Source: Monodelphis domestica
Lineage: Eukaryota > Chordata > Mammalia > Didelphimorphia > Didelphidae
Direction: 5' to 3'
Length of the DNA: 64,000 nt
Assembly: GCF_027887165.1 (NCBI RefSeq)
Contig: NC_077235.1
Location: 3,427,506 to 3,491,505 of the forward strand
Part shown: piece by piece, positions 1-11,640 of the stretch
How positions within the stretch are numbered: the stretch's first letter is position 1
How the letters are laid out: each line of letters begins with the position of its first letter
The notes under the pieces: generated by a model
The model's input: the letters and a program-made list of their open reading frames with translations, nothing else
The model's database searches: none
What the model was told of the DNA's origin: nothing
Translations under genes and position numbers: made by a program

Positions 1-54
1 CAAGGCAGTGACTCAGGGGGGGTCCCTCTGAGGTCATTCCCAGTTCATTCTGTT

Positions 55-195
55 TATAACTTGTTTGCGTGTGGTTCTTTGCATGTTGTCTACCTCATTA
101 GGCTGTGAGCTCCCTGAGGAAAGGGACTATCTTTTGTCAGTGCTTACCAGAGTGCCTGGCACATAGTAGGTGCTAAACAAATAGCTGGTTAATGA
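55..195 (+). repeat. L2 LINE, 3' end
   Basis: The order 'gtgagctccctgagg', 'gggactatcttt', then 'gcctggcacatagtaggtgc' is the hallmark 3' end of L2 in sense orientation. Confidence 0.75.
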
Positions 196-214
196 CCCAT
201 GGCCTGACTGTGCT

Positions 215-230
215 CCCAGCAGGGGGCGTC
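215..230 (+). promoter_or_regulatory. Candidate CTCF motif
   Basis: CCCAGCAGGGGGCGTC matches the CTCF core (CCASYAGRKGGC type) closely. It is not inside a recognised repeat. Occupancy cannot be judged from sequence. Confidence 0.4.
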
Positions 231-399
231 ACACACCTTCTGACCTCAGAACTCTCACTGCCCCAAAGCTTGCTTGGCATTTCTATGGAAAATTCTTATT
301 GGCAAAGGGCCTGCTCCCCACAGCAGTTCTGAGGGGAAAGATGGCCAGCTTTATAGAAGAAGAATTCACCCCAGAGTGGTGAATTGTCTTGTGTCCTAG

Positions 400-495
400 C
401 ATCATCGAGTAGCAAGTATCCGAGGCCTGGTTTGAACCCTCATCGTGCTCACTGCAATTCTAGGTCTCTATCCACTAAGCCACACTGCTGACTGC
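400..495 (-). repeat. tRNA-derived SINE fragment
   Basis: 'ggtttgaaccctc' and 'tatccactaagccac' are the reverse complement of the B-box/A-box end of the marsupial tRNA-derived SINE. Confidence 0.6.
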
Positions 496-569
496 TTTTA
501 TCTCATCTTGGTGCACCCAACTTGATTTTTATGGAGTCTAGCTTTGTGCAATGGCTTTTGTTGTTGTCC

Positions 570-762
570 TTCAGCTGTTTCAGTTGTAGCTGAGTCTTTG
601 GGATCCCATTTGGGGTTTTCTTGGCAAAGATACTGGCAAGGTTTGCCATTTCCTTCTCCAGCCCATTTCACAGATAAGGAAACTAAGACCAACTTGCCTA
701 GAGGCAGACGGTGAGGAAGTGTCCAGCCTGGCGTTCTAGCCACTGCTCCCCCTAGCTGCCCC
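570..762 (-). repeat. WSINE1-like SINE
   Basis: Contains the WSINE1-like signature in reverse orientation: 'ttggggttttcttggcaaag', 'tttgccatttccttctccag', 'cagataaggaaactaag' and the 'ctagctgcccc' end. This SINE type is a main reason for calling the source a marsupial. Confidence 0.85.
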
Positions 763-1904
763 TATGATACTTCTGGTGATGGGCATTTGTGGTACTGAGG
801 CCCAAGAAACCCCCTTCTTTTGGGAGAAGCAGACACTTAGAATGGGAGGGACCCGGCTACTTCCTGCTGTTGGCATTGGCTACCTCCTGAGACAGTGCTT
901 GTGGAGAAGCCCAGCTAACCAGCATGGGACCCGGGGAGCTTTGCCCAGGTGGCTGACAGCTTGGGCCGGCTTGCTTTTCTCCCACTCTGTCCCAAACTCC
1001 CATCCCCTAATGTGGTGGGCTGAGGGACACGGTTGTCCTTGTGAATAGGTAAGATCCCAGGTCAGGCCTACCAGAGCTCTGCCTGGATTGCCTGAATTCC
1101 AGACCGAGCATCTTGCCTGCCTTTGGTCTCCTTTCGTGGCTCCTTTCCTGTCCCACTCTAGATCCCCCACCGAAAAGTGATCTGGAACCTCCTGACCTGG
1201 CCCTGGTTCCTGCTTTCTCACTTTTCCCTATGCATATTTCCTTGACTGGAGATCCCGGTTTCTGTTCCGTGGCGTTCCTTCATTGAACCTGACCTCGGCC
1301 CCTCTCTTCCCCAAAGGCCCTGAACTCCAGGTGTGCTGAGGTTCCAGAAGCTAGGCCCTGACTTGCTAGGCCTGGGCCCTTGAGGGTTCCTCGGCCTGGT
1401 GAGTCTTTAACACTTCAAGACCATCTCGTTCTTGCCCATCCCCCACCCCACTCTGTTTCCAGATGAGTAACCGGTTTTCCAATTTAGAATTTCCCATAAT
1501 CTTCCAGACCTCTTGTATTTCAAACTGCGTCGCTGGATAATTTACACCCATTTCCCAGAAATGTTTGGCAAATCTAGCCATTGCTGTGTGAAATCAGCCT
1601 TGAAGAGCAGCACTGCGTGAGGCCCAGGCCCCCACCGGGAGTGCTCTTGCTGACGGGGCCTGTGGCCAAGGCGATAAGTAATTGAGGCGCCCTCTACCTG
1701 CTGTCAGGTTTCCTCTGTGCTCACGGGAAGCTCCTTGTGCTGGAGGCTCTGGAGACAGACCTTTTTCACTTCTCACGTGGCTTTCTTATTGCTGTCCCTA
1801 TGAATAAGGCGCCCACAGAGTCAGCCATTGAAATAGCAGAGTTTGGGCTCTCGTTCCCTGGCAGCCACAGAATCGTGCCCTCAGAGCCAGAAGGGCCAGC
1901 CGGT
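763..1904. other. Unique flank, nothing recognised
   Basis: About 1.1 kb of moderately GC-rich sequence. Open frames on both strands are short, show no domain and lack matching splice structure. No clear repeat was recognised. Confidence 0.5.
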
Positions 1905-2000
1905 CCAACGAGGACCAGAGAAACTGAGTCTCACCTGGCAACAAAACAATAAGGGCAGGATTCAAACTCAAGTCCTCTTACTCTAGGTCTAGCACTCTCA
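1905..2000 (-). repeat. tRNA-derived SINE/MIR fragment
   Basis: 'aactgagtctcacctggcaa', 'aggattcaaactcaagtcct' and 'ctctaggtctagcactctcag' follow the reversed SINE order. Confidence 0.6.
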
Positions 2001-2294
2001 GAAGAAAGAGATGATGAATGAAGCTTGGAAATGGCTCCTTGCCCAGTGGCTATCCTCCCTGCCCTCAGGACCAGTCCCCCAATTTAGGGCCCAGCTTCAG
2101 TTGGCACAGGCTCAGAGCAAAGTGGCATTTGGGCTAATAAGAATCAGTAGTTCTGTCATACCCCAAAGCGTGGCTGCTCGACTTTGCTCGTATCTGTGTC
2201 CCCCCCTGTCCAATTAGCATGTGACCTGGAACACAGGGAGAATTCGACATTGACACATGTTGAGGAAATGAGTGTGATTGATGAGATGGGGGAA

Positions 2295-2375
2295 TCAGCC
2301 CCATTTCACAGATGAGGAGACTGAAGCACAGAGGTTAACTAGCCATTGTGGCACCACCTAGTGGTCTGTCCTAAG
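2295..2375 (-). repeat. MIR-like fragment
   Basis: 'ccatttcacagatgaggag' followed by 'ctgaagcacagaggttaact' is the reversed MIR core, ending in 'caccacctagtgg'. Confidence 0.6.
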
Positions 2376-3463
2376 AACTGCGACCCAATACAGGGGGTTG
2401 GCTCTGCCCTAAGGTTTGGGTCCCTTCCCAGATAGCCAGTCCTGAGGGATTTGTTTTGGCCCCCGGCCCCTGGCCATCATAGGACTACCCTGGGTTCCCC
2501 GGGATCCACTCAGCTGCTGAATTTCCTGGGACTGGCTAGGCCTGCAAGGGGAGGGTACTCCCAGATTGTGCAGCCATTGGCCTTCAATATTAGGTTTCCT
2601 TTTTCCAGCCACCCAAGGTCCAGGGCAGTGCAGGTAGAACGGGGCTGCTGGCCTGGCCCCCGCTTAGCCAAGGGAAATCCGTTGGCAGCAGTGATTCCTT
2701 CCAGTGGGGCTGATTATAGCCCATCCTGTGTGACTTTTGCCCCCGTCCTTCCATCCTTCCTCTTGCTGTAGAGCACAGAAGCCGGTCGCCCCCCCCCCCC
2801 CCTCCACCAATGATTCATTTCCCACATGAGTTCTTTTCTACTATTTCTATATGGAAGTCATCCTTAGCCTGTGAACACCCACCAGGCACCTCTCTATTGC
2901 CCTCAGGGGCCCCTACAACCGGGATTCTTGGGAGACCGCCATGTTCCCTTGATCTGTCATTTGTAGCCGTGTAGGGTCCCTGGGAGTCCATTGGCACTGA
3001 AACATTGAGGTCTCCTGCCAAGTGCTGTGCAGTCTCTCAGTTGTTATGCCACCCATTCGTGCCCTCCGATTCTTTTCTGGGTCTTATTCATTGTCCGTTT
3101 TGGATGTCTGGCCAAGATGGTGGCAATGATGGTTCAGCTCTATCAGGTGCCCACTCAACTTCAAGGCAAATTTCAACCCACGGGCATTCTTTAACACTTT
3201 GATGTTCTTGTGTAGGTCGTGGCGCCAGTCTCTTTTGAGTGGCCATGAATGGAGTTGGAAGGGCCCTGTGCCTTCATCAGTATGGAGAACTCCTGGTGGG
3301 GAAACTTCACGCACCAATGAAGATTGTTGGCAGGGATTCCAGGAAGGAGGAGAGAAAAAGTCCTAGTGACCTTTACTAGGGATGTGATGCCCGGGGTCCC
3401 ACAGAAAGCATAGGTCCACAGCAGCTAAGAAGCCTCCCGACTACCGCGCCCAATCCACACTCC
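2376..3463. other. Unique flank with a 14-C run
   Basis: Holds a poly-C run at 2789-2802. The stretch 2815-3317 has two - strand frames of 68 and 77 codons with no recognisable domain. It is AT-richer than its neighbours and might be an unrecognised old repeat. Confidence 0.4.
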
Positions 3464-3585
3464 AGGTACTGTAATGCCCATTTTACAGATGAGGAAGTGG
3501 AAGCCCACTGAAGTGCCCAGGATTACGCGGCTAGTGAGGCTCTGAGGCATGATTTGACCCTGGTGTCTGGCACTCAAGAAGTCAC
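3464..3585 (-). repeat. MIR-like fragment
   Basis: 'ccattttacagatgaggaag' then 'gcccaggattacgcggctag' and 'gtctggcactcaagaa' follow the reversed MIR order. Confidence 0.6.
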
Positions 3586-4124
3586 CTTCTAAATGGCAAC
3601 CCTTCGGACCTCTGGCAGTTTTAGATGAGATTCTGGCAGAGGAAGGGAGGAGGTGGGAGCCCTTGGAGTAGGGCTCTCTGTTGGCAGGGAAGTAGAGTTC
3701 ACTCCTCCTCCTCCACCATCAACAGTTGCTATTCACATCCTGGACCCCCCACCAAACCCTGCCAGTCCTGACCTGTCCTTCGAGCCTTGGCACTGCCTGT
3801 GATGAAATTATGCATGGCTGTGTGGGGGAGGGACAAAGCCTAGTACAAGGAACTCAGTGTCCCACACGCACCGTGGGGCTTCAATGAACTTTCCAAGCTA
3901 GACCAGCTTTATTGAAACCCCTTAGGCTGAGGCTGGCTCCGGTCCAGACCCTGACGCCCCTGGAGCAGACCCAAGCAATTCTTGTGAACAGTGGGCAAGG
4001 GGGGTGACTCCATCCACTAGGGCTTGGCTCCTCTTGGGGGCTTCTGTGCCCAGCTTGCTTTGGGGCTGACCAGTGACTCAACCCCCCAGGAGCGCCCACA
4101 GGCAGTGAGATGCTGTGGAGTATG
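3586..4124. other. Unique flank, nothing recognised
   Basis: No repeat, exon or regulatory site could be supported here. Confidence 0.4.
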
Positions 4125-4265
4125 CCCAAGGTGTGGAGTGAGAGGGCATTGGCTCGATGCCTGGCCCTGCCACTTAGGAGCTGGGACCTTGGCCCAGGAG
4201 ATCTGCCCTCTCTAGGCCTCAGCCTCTTCCTCCATCAAATGAAGGCCTCTGGGCCCACGGTCAAG
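4125..4265 (+). repeat. MIR SINE
   Basis: 'gagggcattggctcgatg', 'ctggccctgccacttaggag', 'tctaggcctcagcctcttcc' and 'tccatcaaatgaagg' keep the sense MIR order. Confidence 0.65.
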
Positions 4266-4699
4266 CCAGGCTTAATGGGCTTTTGACTGCCTGGCTCTGG
4301 GGCTCTCTAATACTCTGCAAGAGAGTAAGGAAGATACTGGCTAAGGCGAGACTTCCAGGGGCAGTCCCCCCTCAGAAGGGCGCAGGCGGCCTGGAAGCTG
4401 TCCTGACAGTCCTTATTCCTCTTAGCCATGTTTTGCCAAGGCAGACAGGGTGGAGACGCACAGAGAGTAGTGGCTGCCTTTTCTCTAGCAGGTGGCCACC
4501 AATAGGGTATGAGGGAGGGAGGTGCTGCTAAGGACCTTCCCTGCCACCTATGTGTGCTGGAAACCACCAGCACCCAGCTGACCAGATGGGACTCCCCCTC
4601 TCTTCCCTCCAGCTAATCTATTCAGTCTGGCTCTCCCCTCACCCTTCTTCTGATTGGTGGGCTAGTGTGTATAAGGACTGTCCCTGAGAGCCCACCGAA

Positions 4700-4797
4700 T
4701 TCAACCTTTGCTTTTTACAGAGGGTGAAACTGAGGCCCAAAAAGTGGGAATAAGGCAGAGATTTGAATCCAGGACCTCTGCCTCCAGCGTCAGGTAA
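4700..4797 (-). repeat. MIR-like fragment
   Basis: 'tttttacagagggtgaaactg', 'agagatttgaatccaggacc' and 'tctgcctccagcgtcagg' match the reversed MIR. Confidence 0.7.
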
Positions 4798-5469
4798 CTC
4801 TTTGGGTGGGGGAAATGGAGACAGGTGTCAAGTCTAATGGCATTTTGGTTTGTTTCAACCCTTTCTTGAAGCTTGGGGAAGACAGCTGGTGAGGGTAGAG
4901 AGGTCCTGGCCAGAAGGAATATGGGGAAGGGAGAGAGGCAGACAGAGACACATAGGAAGAGGCTGAGGGAGGGAATGAGATGGGGAGAAGGGAGGGAGAG
5001 CTTCAGCCTTCCATGTGTGAGGCAGGCAGCCTGGTGCTGCAGGAGAAGTCCATGGAAATCCAGCGGATGGTGCCTCAGTTTCTTCCTCTGTAGAATGAGG
5101 AGCTCAATGGGCAGAGGGAAGGAAGCAGATGTCTTTGGTCCACTTCCTAACTTTACCATGCCATTCGTAGCCTGTTTGCTGAGGAACACAGTGAGGCCAA
5201 TTTAGATGAAGCCTTTTTTTGAGCTGAGACACCAGCTGGCAGCCCTGGCCCCTCCCTCCCTCAGGAGGTGCCACCCTGAACTGAAGGCAGGAAGCTCGGG
5301 GCCACCAGGTTCAGTCAGCTCCCAAGGTCTGACCAGGGAGCAGAGCCTTGTGGCTCCATGTCCTGAGTGGCCCCAGGGCTCCTGTTTGAGGCCCATCTGT
5401 GCCGCAGAGGGGAGTAGAGCATCCTCCACAGGCCCCCTCACCTGTGGAGCCAGCAGCAAGCTTTTCAGA

Positions 5470-5585
5470 AGCAGCTAGTGGGTAGCGGGCATTGCCCTGG
5501 GCACCAAGGAGACGGAGCCAAAGCCGAGCAGCCCTTGCCCACAAGGAGCTCCCATTCTCCAGGGGAAGGCAGACAAGTAAGTCCA
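5470..5585 (-). repeat. L2 fragment
   Basis: 'gggcattgccctgggcacc' followed by 'cccttgcccacaaggagctc' is the reversed L2 3' region. Confidence 0.5.
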
Positions 5586-6894
5586 AGATAGCTCTCTCTG
5601 TTTCTGGCTTGGTCCCAATCTTTATGGGTTACACGCAGATGTGCAGACATCTGCACACAGTAGAGTAAGGGCTTGCAAACGACTGGCCGTGGGGCTGGGA
5701 AGGGCCTCATCCAGGAGCTAGAATGTGGGCTGCGCCTGGTCGGAGGAAGCCCAGGCTTCTGTGACAGGACGTGAGAAGAGTTGGCATTCCTGGCATGGGG
5801 GCTAGGTGGCCTCTGTGGGTTCTAGCTGGGGACCTCCTGGGGTCACATCTGGTCTGCCCACAGGAGGGCCCCCAACTAGCCAAGGCTGCCGGCTTGAGGC
5901 AGGGCCAGACTACTAGGCCCAGCAGCTTCCCAGCTGCTGGATCAGGTTGGACTAGACTTATCTGTGGGAAGGCTCTTTTGGCTCTCTGGCTGTAACCGTG
6001 GGCCTGGCTCCATGCTCGCTCACAGGTAACTTCTCAGGCTAGTGAGAACAGGGAAGTAGGCTGTGGACTGGGCTGGGTTAGGGCGGAGGGCAAAGTTTGT
6101 GAAACCCTGGGCTGGCCATCAGTGGCTCGGGTGGCTTCCAAAATGGTGTCGGGATGGGAGTGGAGGGCAGCTTTGGGCAGGCAGCCATGGGCTGGGTACC
6201 AGCCTAGCAGGTGAGCCGGAGTCTGGGGAGGTGTGGACGGGAGTGGGCAGCCACAGGAGAGCACAGGGCATCAGAGGCTGGGCCCACCTTGCTGTGTGGT
6301 CTTACCTAAACTGTGTGGTTGCCCTAGTTCTCCTCAGGGTTAGGAGCACCTCCTTTTCTGATGGGGTGAGGGCAGGCTAATGACTGTTTTCTAGAGCTCT
6401 GGGGTGAGAGCATGAGGGCTGTGGGTGGGGAAGTGGTGGGAGGCTTGGGGAGCTGCCCTCTCTCACTCCGGGGAAAAGGGCAGAGAGCTTTCTCTGCACG
6501 GCCAGGAAAGGGCCGGCCAGCGAAGTTCATCGCCACTCTTTCAGCCGGGAAGTGGGCCTTTCCTGGGCTCAGAGGGCTAGGGCTCAAAGGGACCTCAGAG
6601 GGTGGCGGCTTCAAGCCCAGAGTAGACTGAGGCTGAGGATGGGAGAGAATGTCGTGTCCCCACATGGGAAGAGACTGGAGCCAGGTCCTCCAAATCCACT
6701 TGCGACTCCTTCCACTGTCCCCCTTGACCTCTGGCTTCATGTGGGGTCCATCAGCCATTCTGAGAGCCAGCTGAGATGGGCTTGAGGCAAGGAGGGTTAT
6801 ATCTGAGGCCTTGTGACTAGGGCCAGAAGCTCAGAGCTGGAAGGGACCCTAATGTCTCCTCTAGAGAAACCCCACTGCCACTCACCGTCTGCCT
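5586..6894. other. Unique flank, nothing recognised
   Basis: GC-rich unique sequence. The frames present are overlapping shadows on both strands without domains. A MIR-like trace ('agagctggaagggaccct') lies at about 6833-6852. Confidence 0.4.
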
Positions 6895-6921
6895 CTGTGT
6901 GTGTGTGTGTGTGTGTGTGTA
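6895..6921 (+). repeat. (TG)n microsatellite
   Basis: About 13 uninterrupted TG units. Confidence 0.95.
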
Positions 6922-6984
6922 TTTGGGACAATAATAGGAGGGTCACAGAACCTCCCTCTATAGAAGCTCTACACACATTCTTGT

Positions 6985-7115
6985 GCCTAGGGGTCTGGTC
7001 TTGGAGCCAGGAAGGCCTGTGTTCGAGTCCTACTTCTAACACACACCTATTGGTGATGTGGTGGAAGCCAAGTCCCTTGCCCTTTCTGTGCCAGGTGAGC
7101 CATCCCTTGCCCTCT
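6985..7115 (+). repeat. MIR SINE
   Basis: 'ttggagccaggaaggcctgt' then 'ttcgagtcctacttctaaca', 'aagtcccttgccctttctgt'. Sense MIR with an intact B-box-like GTTCGAGTCC. Confidence 0.65.
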
Positions 7116-7180
7116 TTGAGGTTCAGTGTCCCATGTGCTTCTGTGTCAGTGACAGAATGAGGGAAGGCCAGGCAGCTTGC

Positions 7181-8709
7181 TGCCGTCTCTGGTGGGCTTC
7201 CTTCTGTGAGCCACACACAATGTGCAAGTATGCTGTGACAATTAAGCCTTGCACTCATGGATGTCCTGAGTCATCCTCCCAAGGTCCATGGGGAGGGCCA
7301 GGTAGGGCTTGGTGCTCAGGACTGAGGGCATAGTGCCAACCTGCGCTTGGGCTGCTAACGGTCATTCCTTCCCATTGCCACGGACTAGCCCATGGAATGA
7401 GTGCAGGAGACCAGGATGAGATAGTGAGGATGGCCTGATGCCACCCTTTGTGGAGACGAAGACTCCCCAGGGCTCTCAGCCGTGGACAGTCAGTGTCAGG
7501 GGTATCAGCTTGGGAGATGAGTGGGTTCTCATGGGCTGCCTCCTCTTCCAGCCCACCTTCTTTCCTTGTGGGTGATACCCTCTGTCTGGGATCCAGAGCT
7601 ACCTGAGAGGCTCCATTCAGGGGACTCCCAGCTGCCCCCAGCCATTAGTGTGCGCTTACCAGGGGAAGATCAGGGCTGCTCTAGCCTGGCTGGCCAGGAT
7701 GGAGGGGCTCCCCGGAATCCTGGATCTTTAGTCAAAGGGAGGCTCTGAGGCATCTCCCCTCCTGCACTCCTGGGGGAGCATTCCCCCAAAGACCTCCCCT
7801 CAGGGGGTGCCCCAGGCTGCCAAGGAAAGGAAGCCGAGAAGATGGCGGCTTAGCTCTTTCCCCCTCAGACTCCTCGGGATTCAGGGCTTCAACTGATGCC
7901 ACCCCTGCTCAGAAGGGAGAGGGGAGCACACCTGGCTTACCTCCTTCACATTGCAGAAGCACCAGGGGGCCACATGAGGAGGGGCAGTCTGTAGGGCTGG
8001 GGCAGGTGGGAGGGATGCCACATGCCATCTGGAGAAGAACCTGCTTGGCACCCTCTACCTTGGCCACTTAGCCAATCTGGAAGGCCTTATCTAGCAGACT
8101 CATTCCTCCCTCCTGGGTCACTAGTCACAACATGTGAGCTCCACCATGGGCCACGAGGATCACCCCAGGACACAGTGACGTCACCGGCCCGTTGCCAGGT
8201 GACACAGCCCTGTGCCCAGGCAGAGGTTTGGCACTTTGGGGAAGGAGGGCAGCAGGCCATGTGGAGGCCCTGGAGGGCTTGCTTAAGGCTCAGGCCCTCC
8301 CACCCTCCTTGGGCTCTTTCCTTGAGCCTTTCCAAAGGTGCGCCCTAGCTGGATAGTGCTGTGGGCCCCCCACAGAGTACCAGATTAGGGGATGGGCTCA
8401 GCCATGAGCTCTCTCCTTTGGGCCCCAAGGGAGCTCTGGCTCTCACTTCCTTTCTTTAGGCTCCAGGGTCCTCTGACACAAAGGGCTTGGCCAGGCGATG
8501 TCCAAGTCCCCTGCCAAGGGGACTGGCCTCTGGCCTATGTCTCTAGCTCAGCAGGTCGGGTGTCTGGGACTGTTTCAGTCCAAGCCATGTGTCAGGCCTC
8601 ACCCCTTCAAAGGCTGGAGGGAGCCCTCTGAGAGCCACCCAAGCCTTCGGGTCAGAGACAGCGGAGACACCAGCTTGCCTTGCCCTAGTGAGCCATAGGC
8701 CCCTGAGTA
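7181..8709. other. Unique flank with one CTCF-like motif
   Basis: No gene or clear repeat. A CTCF-like core ('caccagggggccac') lies at about 7960-7973. The motif CCGCC-type GC content is higher around 8160-8200 but there is no CpG island. Confidence 0.4.
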
Positions 8710-8835
8710 GCCTCCATTTTAGAGTTGGCAGAGGATGTTTGAGAACATCGTGGTCATCTTATAGAGGAAGAGGAACCTGAGAGAAGGGACTTGTCCAAGG
8801 CCACACAAACAGCAGAGCCTGACTTTGAATGGAGC
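8710..8835 (-). repeat. MIR-like fragment
   Basis: 'ccattttagagttggcagag', 'gaagaggaacctgagagaag', 'ggacttgtccaaggccacac' and 'agcagagcctgactttgaat' give the reversed MIR. Confidence 0.7.
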
Positions 8836-9027
8836 CTGCCTGGGCACTTCCCATCATTGAGCTTTGGGGACTTTGGGGGTGAAAGGAAGAGAGCTAAGGC
8901 AGTCCCTCTCGACCTCTTTCCCACGGAAGAAAGGATGGGGAGTGCCCGGGACACAAGATGGAGGCCAGCCCGAGAGAGCCCCATCGTCTTTCCCCTCCCT
9001 CTCTCTTGAGTTGGGAGGGCTCCTGGG

Positions 9028-9042
9028 GCCACTAGGGGGCCA
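9028..9042 (+). promoter_or_regulatory. Candidate CTCF motif
   Basis: GCCACTAGGGGGCCA fits the CTCF core CCACTAGGGGGC almost exactly. It lies in unique sequence between MIR copies. Same orientation as the motif at 215-230. Confidence 0.45.
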
Positions 9043-9584
9043 GGGAGCTCCCCTGGCTCTAGCCCACTGAAGCACTGAGGAGGGCAAGAGGAGCAAATTC
9101 TTTCACAGTGAGGACAACGTGAACTGTCTGGAAAATCCCCACTTGGGTTCTCAGAGCGTCTGTCCGGCTTGCTGCTGGCCACAGCTCTCTAGAGCTGTGG
9201 AAGGAGACAGGAGGGAGGAAGGAAGAGAGGGCGGGAAGGGTGAACTCAAGCAGCAGCAGGGAGGGAGGCCAGGAAGGAAGGTGGGTGTATGGGCGTGTGG
9301 GAACACTGGGCTGGCCTAGAACCAGCTTGACCAGTGGGTGGAGGCTCCCCCTTGGAATGCCAGATAGAATTTGGGGCCAAGTTTGCACCTGACCCAGGGC
9401 TGGGCACACCGAGAGGCCACATGAGACCCTGGTGCTCCCCTCACAGCAGAGGCACCAAGAGAGCATGCAGGTCCTCAGGCCATCTCTGCCAACAGCTAAT
9501 GTAAGCTCACTGTGTGTATCCTGGTGTTCCAGGCCACTCCAAACCGTTCCATCCCTGTGGCGATTACTGTGTTCTATCCATTTT

Positions 9585-9800
9585 ACATGATAGAGCATTC
9601 ACTTTAGAATCAAAAAGACCCGAGTTCAAATTCTACCTCAGACACTTGCTATCTGTGACCATGACCAAATTACCTAACCTAGCCTCAGTTTCCTCCTCTG
9701 TAAAATGGGCATAATAACAGCATCCGCCTCCCAGAGTTGTTGTTGTAAGGGTGAAAAGAGAGGCCTCTAGAAGGATAAGCATGGTCATTACACGCATGCC
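9585..9800 (+). repeat. MIR-family SINE, near full length
   Basis: 'agagcattcactttagaatc', 'gacccgagttcaaattctac', 'ctcagtttcctcctctgtaa' and 'atgggcataataacagcatc' run in order over more than 200 bases, ending 'atgccaagtgctgtg'. Confidence 0.8.
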
Positions 9801-10129
9801 AAGTGCTGTGGGAGAGACAAAAGGGGGAGCTCCGGGGATCTTGGCCTGGGAGTGACCAGAGTTTCCTAGGCCTCTCTGTGGTCCTGGGGGCTCTCCTGGA
9901 TTATGCCGCCTCTCCCTCAGCAGCATGCCTTCGGGCAGGATTTGACTCTCCTAGCTGCACCTCTAGCTCCCATTGTGCTCCCTTCCCTATTTCCCCAGAA
10001 GTGGCCAGTCCTTCTTCTGGGAAGGATAGCTTCATAGACACCTCAGGCTTTCCTGGCAGAGGTGCTGCACCCAGCCCAAGTCACCCCACCCGAAGCCTGC
10101 CCAGGAGAGAGTTGAGGCCTGCACCTGTA

Positions 10130-10245
10130 TAACAGAGCCAGGGCAGCACTCAAAGGGAATGGCAGGGAGGCCCCGACCATGGGGAAGCAGTCACAAAAGC
10201 CTGGGCCCCTTGGGTAAGGCTTCATGGAGGAATTCTGAACTGAGG
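10130..10245 (-). repeat. L2 fragment
   Basis: 'aggcttcatggaggaattct' after 'tcacaaaagcctgggcccc' resembles the reversed L2 3' region. Confidence 0.4.
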
Positions 10246-10384
10246 TTCAGTCGGTTCAGTTGTGTCTGCCTCTGTGACTCCACTGGGCCATTCTGGCGAT
10301 TAAGAAGTCTGGGAATGCGTCGCTTTAAATGGGACCCGAGTCCTTGCGCTCACTGTATCTTGCCTGGACCTAGGCCTCTGCTCT

Positions 10385-10495
10385 CATTTCCGCTTTGCTG
10401 TCTTCCCAAGATGAATAGTGGCTCCCTGAGGACAGGGCCCATCTCCCATCACGGTCAGCCTTTGGCACAATAGCTGCTACTCAGTAAGGCTCCCC
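10385..10495 (+). repeat. L2 LINE, 3' end
   Basis: 'gtggctccctgaggacaggg', then 'cctttggcacaatagctgct' and 'actcagtaagg' is a diverged sense L2 end. Confidence 0.5.
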
Positions 10496-11444
10496 ATTCC
10501 TTCAGCAGCAAGGCCCCAGCTGGCTCCTGGGAACACAAGGCCCGGCACACTGCCCCGACCAACCCATTGTGGAGGGGAGGGCAGCAGCTGTTGCCCCTGA
10601 AGCCAAGCAGGGGGTGCCAGCTAGAGCCCTGCCCAGTTCATTTGAGCGTTCTGTAAGGGACCAGCTGAGCACACTGACTCCCAGTGGGGACCGTTAGCTG
10701 CTGGGTGCCCATGCCATCTACTGAGTATGCAGAGCAGAGGTCCAGAAAGGGTGGACAAAAAGCCGCCGATGCTTGCGAGCCCTGTAAACGGGCCAGCTCT
10801 GGGCCAGGGGTCATCTTCTGCCTGTCAGGCGACTGCTGCCCCCTTCTAAGCAGTGCTCCTTCCCGGGGGGATGTTGGGCTGGCAGCAGGGCTCCGAGGGT
10901 CCTCTGGCTCTTAGCCACTCAGGAACCCTTCCCCTTGCTTTGGTGGCACCCAGGGACCTGCTCCTGGGTCACCAAGGTTTGGGCATCATTCCCCCTGCAC
11001 TGGGAGCAGTGGTCTCAGAGACACTACAAAGGGAATGGCAAGGGCGTGTTTGCACACACACGTACACCACTATAAAGTATGTCACGAAAGAGAGAAGGCC
11101 TCAGCTGGTTATTAGTCAGTTGAGAAACCCTGAGTAAGCCCCCACTATGTACCAGTCTTGGTGCCCTCCTGGTTTCGAGGGGCGTGCCCCCTTGGCTCTT
11201 TTAGCCGCCTGCTCCTGGGCCCCGTGACCCAGATTAGCCTTCCTTATAGCTCCTTGCTGAATGTGCGGCCCCCAAACAAAAGTGCTTTCCTTTGGGACTT
11301 GGTACTCTATCCTTGCATCCCCTTGTGTCCCTCTGTGAGCTGTTGGGAGAAAGAGGAGCCTCCCTTGGCCCTGCTCTGAGGTAGGCTTCTGGAACATTGC
11401 TTGATCCTTTAAAGGTTCAATGGGAAAAATGGAGACGAACGGAA
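10496..11444. other. Unique flank with small L2 traces
   Basis: Mostly unique. A short reversed L2 trace ('agcccccactatgtaccag') lies at about 11135-11155. A reversed CTCF-like core ('ctgctgcccccttct') lies at about 10833-10847. Confidence 0.35.
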
Positions 11445-11640
11445 GGGGACATTATTTATATGGCACCTTCTATGTGTTGGACACTGTGCGCTAAGTGCTG
11501 TTTTGCAAATATGAGCCCATTGCATCCTCACCCCAACCCTGTGACGTAGGGTGCTCTTATGATCCCCACTTTGCAGTTGAGGAAACTGAGCCAGAATGGG
11601 GTTAAGTGACTTGCCCAGGGTCACACAGTTTAGCAATGTT
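11445..11640 (-). repeat. MIR-family SINE
   Basis: 'atggcaccttctatgtgttg', 'gttgaggaaactgagccag', 'taagtgacttgcccagggtc' and 'acacagttt' form a well-kept reversed MIR-family copy. Confidence 0.75.
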
